This document shows positions 4,666-7,949 of a DNA stretch of 7,949 nucleotides, piece by piece (within the stretch, counting starts at the first letter, position 1; each line of letters begins with the position of its first letter). Origin of the DNA: Candidatus Sediminicultor tertius (lineage in GTDB: Bacteria; Atribacterota; Phoenicimicrobiia; Phoenicimicrobiales; Phoenicimicrobiaceae). Location of the stretch: positions 1 through 7,949 of the forward strand of contig DPXH01000123.1 in assembly GCA_003527405.1 (NCBI GenBank), in the 5' to 3' direction. The position numbers and the translations under genes were made by a program. The notes beneath the pieces were generated by a model, which saw only the letters and a list, made by a program, of their open reading frames with translations, was not told where the DNA came from and ran no database searches.

Positions 4666-5151
4666 ATGTTTGATAAATTTAACAATATTAACATAAAAAA
4701 AATATTTTCCCATGAAAATAATATATTACTTGCTTATATTTTTGGCTCACAATTACAGGGTAAAACAGGTCCACTGAGTGATTATGATTTTGCAGTTTTT
4801 CTATCCCATAAACCATCTTTTCAATTTAAGTATAAATTAAAAAATAAATTAATTAATGTTTTAAATACTGGACAAGTGGATTTGGTTATTCTTAATAATG
4901 CTCCTATAGAATTAAAGTATAAAGTTATTGCTGTCGGGAAAATTATTTATCAGAAAAATTCTACAATTAGGACTGAGTTTGAGGCTGATACCTTAAGTCG
5001 ATATTTTGATTATCTACCTGTTTTACGAGCACAGAAAAAAGATATACTTAAGTTCAAACCTAAAGGAGAGAAATATGGAGACAGAATTCAGCGGTATAGA
5101 GCAGCGCTTAGAAAGACTGAAGAGATGCTTAACAAAATTAGAGCCTCTTAA
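4666..5151 (+). CDS. mntA: MntA-like nucleotidyltransferase antitoxin
   Basis: A 161-residue minimal nucleotidyltransferase of the MntA (MNT-domain) type. The active-site signature GSx10DxD is intact: G27-S28 in 'YIFGSQLQG', D39 and D41 in 'SDYDFAV', with a third acidic residue D72 in 'QVDLVIL'. In the characterised MntA-HepT system this enzyme adds AMP to a tyrosine of HepT and so neutralises it. ATG 4666 is chosen because GAGGA (4650-4654) lies 11 nt upstream. A GTG at 4639 in frame has no ribosome binding site. The last ~26 codons overlap the start of hepT in another frame, so the C-terminal tail after about residue 136 looks non-homologous and may follow loss of an earlier stop. It lies 43 nt after the transposable element, and no promoter is evident. 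Confidence 0.88.
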   Translation: MFDKFNNINIKKIFSHENNILLAYIFGSQLQGKTGPLSDYDFAVFLSHKPSFQFKYKLKNKLINVLNTGQVDLVILNNAPIELKYKVIAVGKIIYQKNSTIRTEFEADTLSRYFDYLPVLRAQKKDILKFKPKGEKYGDRIQRYRAALRKTEEMLNKIRAS

Positions 5152-5500
5152 AGAAAAAAGTAAAGAAGAGTTTTACCAAGATGAATATTTGCAAGATATC
5201 GTAGAGAGAAATTTAGAAGTTGCTATTCAATCCTGTATTGATATTGCCAATAGAATTATTTCCTTAGACGAATTAGAAAAGCCTAAAGATTATTATGGAT
5301 CTATCATAAGGTTAGGAGAAGAAAATATTTTGCCTTATGATTTTGCCCAAAAATTTGCTCCTATTACAGGTTTTAGAAATATTTTAATTCACGAATATTT
5401 AGACATTGATTGGGATGAAGTATATAAAAATCTTCAAAGGATGGATCAATTCTATAAATTTATGGATTATGTTAAAAAATGGTTATCTCAAAAAAAATAA
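5075..5500 (+). CDS. hepT: HepT-like HEPN ribonuclease toxin
   Basis: A 141-residue HEPN-domain protein of the HepT (DUF86) family. The catalytic Rx4HxY motif is complete: R101, H106, Y108 in 'GFRNILIHEYLDID'. R/H act in RNA cleavage and Y108 is the expected AMPylation target of the partner MntA. The N-terminal helical hairpin with 'VERNLEVAIQSCIDIANRII' (about 43-62) is typical. ATG 5075 has AAAGGAGA 6 nt upstream. The frame could be opened further upstream (5006), but those codons lie inside mntA and lack homology. The 77-base overlap with mntA implies coupled expression. The pair is a type VII toxin-antitoxin module with antitoxin first, placed next to a transposable element. Confidence 0.9.
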   Translation: METEFSGIEQRLERLKRCLTKLEPLKEKSKEEFYQDEYLQDIVERNLEVAIQSCIDIANRIISLDELEKPKDYYGSIIRLGEENILPYDFAQKFAPITGFRNILIHEYLDIDWDEVYKNLQRMDQFYKFMDYVKKWLSQKK

Positions 5501-5503
5501 AGT

Positions 5504-5522
5504 TTGTCAAAGGACCGTCCCC
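5504..5522 (-). repeat. RAYT-type end remnant (GGGGACGGTCC...TTGACAA)
   Basis: On the minus strand this reads GGGGACGGTCCTTTGACAA. It shares the GGGG(T/A)C start and TTGACA finish of the 24 bp transposon ends but has a different middle, and its GGAC-C-GTCC core is a small palindrome. A related GGGGACGG occurs at 6677-6684 in the opposite orientation, on the other side of the QW-repeat gene. It is probably a relic or non-autonomous end of a different RAYT family. Confidence 0.45.
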
Positions 5523-5568
5523 TGATAAAGTCTCAGATTTTGGATAATATATAAAAAAGATATGGTTA

Positions 5569-5588
5569 CTATTACTATATACTATATA
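5569..5588. repeat. Short CTATATA heptamer run
   Basis: CTATTA, CTATATA, CTATATA in succession, upstream of the QW-repeat gene. It shows the CTA-initial, 7-base periodicity of the arrays at 214-248 and 1626-1690 but only two full units. A/T-rich chance is a real alternative. Confidence 0.3.
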
Positions 5589-5623
5589 GAAAAACTTGAA
5601 TCTATAGAACTGGAAGGTCTAAA

Positions 5624-6661
5624 ATGCATTCATGTAAACCAATTTTACTATTTTTAGCAGTACTGATCATACTAACTATAAGTTGTGATGTAATTAATTT
5701 TTTAACAATTGATTCTTCAGTTATTCTGTTTGCAGCCAATAAAGAAGAAGAAATAAAAGAGGAAATCATACTAAGCAAATTATCTTGCGCAACCCAGTGG
5801 CTGATAGAACAACAGCGCCCAGATGGAAGCTGGCCTATCGTAACTCAAGATAAACGTTCCAGTGTGGTAGCTACTGGTCTTTTCGGTTTGGGGACTTTTG
5901 GCGACCTTGATAAAGATTGGGGAGATAACTTATCCCTTCCCACACCAGATATAAAAAAAGCCTTATCCTTTCTTTTGGCCAAGCAACACAATGAAGGATA
6001 TTGGGAGGCTACTTCTTCTTTCCCATGGAATAAAACAGAATCCACAACTGCTGCCTTATATGGTTTAATTAGCACAGGCTATGAAGGAGAGGCATTAGAA
6101 AAGGGTATAAATTGGCTTATAAAAAGCCAAAAAGCCAATGGTAGCTGGAGTGATGACTGTTGGGATACTTCTTGGGCGCTGCATCTCCTTTTTAACTATG
6201 GCTATCAAACTTCTGATCCTATTATTAAATCCGCCTGTAAGTGGCTGGTAAATGACCAGAGAGATGATGGCTCCTGGAAGACAAATCTCCCAAATTTAAA
6301 GCAATTTGAACCCTTATGGACTACCCCACCGGTGATATTTGTTTTAGCCCAAACAGGCCAGCACCAGGAGACAATTATAAAAGGAATAAAATATCTGGAA
6401 AACCAGCAAAATAAAAATGGTTCGTTTGGACGTAAAGATGCCTCTAAGACAGGTCTGGCATTATTGGCTTTTTCTTCACTATCTAAATATCCCGATTTAG
6501 ATTTAATTGAAGAATATGGAACATCAGCCGAAAGAGCAGTACAATGGTTTTTGTCAAATCAACGCAAGAATGGCACTTGGCCCGGAGGTTTTCATCCTTT
6601 TGATATAATAGACACAGCTTTTTCTATTTGGGGATTACAAAAATTTATAAAGACCTTTTAA
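5624..6661 (+). CDS. Exported prenyltransferase/squalene-cyclase repeat protein
   Basis: A 345-residue protein with an N-terminal hydrophobic export signal (residues 1-38). Cys21 in LTISC is only a poor lipobox, so signal peptidase I cleavage near FAA-N is as likely. Six QW-type repeats follow (QxxxGSW/F): 64-70, 121-127, 169-175, 212-218, 262-268 and 313-319, the hallmark of the alpha6/alpha6 barrel of squalene/oxidosqualene cyclases and protein prenyltransferase beta subunits. It has about half the length of a squalene-hopene cyclase. The nearest thing to the catalytic DxDDTA is D327-I-I-D-T-A at the extreme C-terminus, so cyclase chemistry is doubtful. With an export signal it probably acts outside the cytoplasm, perhaps binding a lipid or polymer. 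Start: GGAAGG at 5611-5616, 7 nt before ATG. Substrate unknown. Confidence 0.82.
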   Translation: MHSCKPILLFLAVLIILTISCDVINFLTIDSSVILFAANKEEEIKEEIILSKLSCATQWLIEQQRPDGSWPIVTQDKRSSVVATGLFGLGTFGDLDKDWGDNLSLPTPDIKKALSFLLAKQHNEGYWEATSSFPWNKTESTTAALYGLISTGYEGEALEKGINWLIKSQKANGSWSDDCWDTSWALHLLFNYGYQTSDPIIKSACKWLVNDQRDDGSWKTNLPNLKQFEPLWTTPPVIFVLAQTGQHQETIIKGIKYLENQQNKNGSFGRKDASKTGLALLAFSSLSKYPDLDLIEEYGTSAERAVQWFLSNQRKNGTWPGGFHPFDIIDTAFSIWGLQKFIKTF

Positions 6662-6676
6662 ATGATTCAGTGAAAT

Positions 6677-6689
6677 GGGGACGGAAAAC
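6677..6689 (+). repeat. GGGGACGG end-like remnant
   Basis: GGGGACGGAAAAC just after the QW-repeat gene. The first 8 bases are the inverted counterpart of CCGTCCCC at 5515-5522, so the gene is flanked by short inverted GGGGACGG motifs. It is too short to be sure of a mobile-element origin. Confidence 0.35.
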
Positions 6690-6720
6690 TAAACTTATTT
6701 TTCAAGAAAATTTTTGTTTT

Positions 6721-6770
6721 AAAAGAAGGATTTTATAAATATATGTCGAATAGATAACTATTAATTAATT
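6721..6770 (+). promoter_or_regulatory. Conserved upstream motif containing TGTCGAA
   Basis: AAAAGAAGGATTTT (6721-6734) then TATGTCGAATA (6742-6752) and TAGATAA. About 26 of 32 positions match 2932-2963 upstream of the riboswitch, with the same spacing. TGTCGAA (6744-6750) equals the Spo0A box consensus of Firmicutes, though nothing else here indicates sporulation. It is probably a regulator site or specialised promoter for the OmpM-like gene about 150 nt downstream, although a MITE now separates them. Confidence 0.45.
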
Positions 6771-6794
6771 TAATTGGGAAAAAATAGTGGAAAT

Positions 6795-6883
6795 AGTGGG
6801 GTCAGGTCTTCACATTTGACATAAGCTAATCTTAAATTAAACAGCTAGTAAGCTTATGTCAAATGTGAAGACCTGACCCCACT
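6795..6883. mobile_element. MITE-like perfect 33 bp inverted repeat
   Basis: Perfect 33 bp arms (6795-6827 and 6851-6883) enclose a 23-base A/T-rich loop, so the whole 89 bp unit is a hairpin. Read from the outside each arm contains GGGGTCAGGTCTTCACAT followed by TTGACA. It shares 18 of 24 positions with the transposon terminal repeat, including both ends (GGGGTCA and TTGACA). This makes it a non-autonomous relative of the element at 3575-4622, mobilised in trans. No coding capacity. It sits 29 bp before the OmpM-like start codon and as RNA could act as a strong attenuating hairpin. Confidence 0.8.
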
Positions 6884-6912
6884 CACACAACTCAAAGAAG
6901 GGATATAAAATT

Positions 6913-7949
6913 GTGAAAAAGCTCAATAACTTTATTCTTCATCCTTATCCTTCCAAGACTATGTTATTAGTCTTAATTGCTATTATCATCTTTTTTATAA
7001 TCCCCGCAAAAACAGTCTTAGCCAGCCCTCTACCTCTAATCAATGTTCCCCTGGATAGTTGGGTTTACCCAGCAATTTCTCGATTGAATACTCTACAGGC
7101 TTTAGAGGGGAATGACCATGTTGCCCCCAACACCATACCTTTAACTAGATTAGAAGTAGCCTTTCTTATAGATACAGTATTATCCAATTTACAAAAGGGA
7201 AAAGTAGAACTTAAAGATTCAGACTTAACTTTAATGGAAAAATTGGTCCTGGAATTTCAGGATGAACTGTTCTCTATAGGAGTCAAGATTATTCCCCTAA
7301 ATTCCTCCGAAGAAGAATTGTTAAAAAGTTTTTCTCATAATTGGCTTTATGAATATCTAAAATATTTTGAGGAACGAGATATTCTAAAGACCCCTTCTTC
7401 TCCTTCTTCTTCCAGCTTCCTCAATCATCAGATGAGTCGAAAAGATATGGCTCTCTTAGTAGATGAAATAATATATCAGCTGCAAACAGATCAAATTCAA
7501 ATAATCAATTTAACCGAAGAAGATTTAGAAAAATTAGAGGACTTAGTAATTGAATTAGATGATGAACTATTAACTCTTGGATTAAAGATAGTAAAATTAA
7601 ACAAAACCACAGTAATATTAGATAATCTTAAGTCAACCCTAAAAATAAATCCCTATTTTACCCAGAAAGCAGATTTATTTTACCAGGATAAAGATATTGA
7701 AGATTTAAAAACATTAAACTTATTTTCTGAACTGGGAGTCGAAGTTTCTGCTACCATTTCTGAAAATAGCGCCTTCTACTTAGATTATTGTGCTGACTTT
7801 AATTATTTCTCTGGAGAGGGAGAGCCGGATTTCTTAGAAACACAACTAAAGCAGGCTTATATTAAACTAAAATTACCCTCTTTTGAAATTCCGACTCCCA
7901 CCAACACCCCGCTTTTTCCATCTTTAATTGGCATAGAATTTCCCGCCCT
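6913..7949 (+). CDS. OmpM/SlpA-like SLH outer-membrane tether protein, 3' end outside window
   Basis: Open for 345 codons to the window edge. GTG 6913 has GAAGGG (6897-6902) 10 nt upstream. Residues 1-37 are a signal peptide ending TVLA. Residues 43-93 are an SLH-like module ('VPLDSWVYPAISRL', then 'LTRLEVAFLID'), followed by a helical stretch to ~127 ('LTLMEKLVLEFQDELFSIGVKI'). Residues 143-191 ('WLYEYLKYFEERDIL', Ser-rich loop, 'MSRKDMALLVDEII') and 200-230 ('LTEEDLEKLEDLVIELDDEL') repeat this plan. From ~270 beta-strand patterns begin ('FLETQLKQAYIKLKLPSFEI'), as at the start of an outer-membrane barrel. In OmpM/SlpA proteins the SLH domain binds peptidoglycan-linked polymer and a coiled coil tethers the barrel. 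Two tandem SLH-coil units is the odd feature here. The barrel itself is not seen in full. Confidence 0.8.
   Translation, partial: MKKLNNFILHPYPSKTMLLVLIAIIIFFIIPAKTVLASPLPLINVPLDSWVYPAISRLNTLQALEGNDHVAPNTIPLTRLEVAFLIDTVLSNLQKGKVELKDSDLTLMEKLVLEFQDELFSIGVKIIPLNSSEEELLKSFSHNWLYEYLKYFEERDILKTPSSPSSSSFLNHQMSRKDMALLVDEIIYQLQTDQIQIINLTEEDLEKLEDLVIELDDELLTLGLKIVKLNKTTVILDNLKSTLKINPYFTQKADLFYQDKDIEDLKTLNLFSELGVEVSATISENSAFYLDYCADFNYFSGEGEPDFLETQLKQAYIKLKLPSFEIPTPTNTPLFPSLIGIEFPA

Noticed and set aside
4504..4713. 69-codon minus-strand frame across the right end of the element
   Set aside because: It is antisense to the transposase C-terminus and to mntA, with no supporting signals.
6744..6750. TGTCGAA as a true Spo0A box
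   Set aside because: The match is exact, but there is no sign of a sporulating Firmicute, and the riboswitch-side copy of the motif lacks it. Kept only as part of the shared motif.

Overview
The window is AT-rich bacterial chromosome from a diderm (two-membrane) organism. Three genes support this: an LptF/LptG-type lipopolysaccharide export permease, the 5' end of a second one, and a secreted protein with two tandem SLH-plus-coiled-coil modules leading into a probable outer-membrane beta-barrel. That last design is the OmpM/SlpA type of envelope tether, typical of diderm Terrabacteria (Negativicutes, Halanaerobiales, Synergistota, Thermotogota and similar candidate phyla). An uncultivated lineage such as Atribacterota is a reasonable guess, but nothing here fixes the taxonomy.

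Layout. Bases 1-41 (minus) are the first codons of an LptF/G-family gene running off the left edge. They lie in an ~83 bp segment that recurs at 2764-2846, where it is the promoter and start of the complete LptF/G gene (2801-1689, minus). Between the two permeases are REP-like palindromes, heptamer-period intergenic arrays, a good sigma70-type promoter and a secreted DUF1573-TPR protein (396-1565, plus). From 2802 to 3318 there is no gene. This stretch holds a solo copy of a transposon end, a promoter-like block, a GEMM-I-type cyclic dinucleotide riboswitch with an overlapping intrinsic terminator, and a strong Shine-Dalgarno. The riboswitch leads to a small lipoprotein with a He_PIG-like Ig domain, broken off by insertion of a ~1.05 kb element (3575-4622). 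The element carries a Y1/RAYT-type HUH transposase with a DnaA-like C-terminus, bounded by exact 24 bp inverted repeats. A MntA-HepT toxin-antitoxin pair follows (4666-5500). Next comes an exported protein with six QW-type prenyltransferase/squalene-cyclase repeats (5624-6661), a perfect 33 bp inverted-repeat MITE (6795-6883), and the OmpM-like gene (6913 to the right edge).

The genes do not form one operon. Most share a cell-envelope theme. The intergenic DNA is dominated by small palindromic elements, many with the pattern GGGG(T/A)C...TTGACA, which look like families mobilised by RAYT-type transposases. The points most worth following are: (i) the riboswitch, whose base at the ligand-discriminating position looks like A rather than G, sitting upstream of a gene destroyed by transposition; (ii) a transposon end that appears to carry its own promoter and to drive a leaderless transposase mRNA; (iii) a shared ~40 bp upstream motif before the riboswitch and before the OmpM-like gene; (iv) 7-bp-period intergenic arrays.
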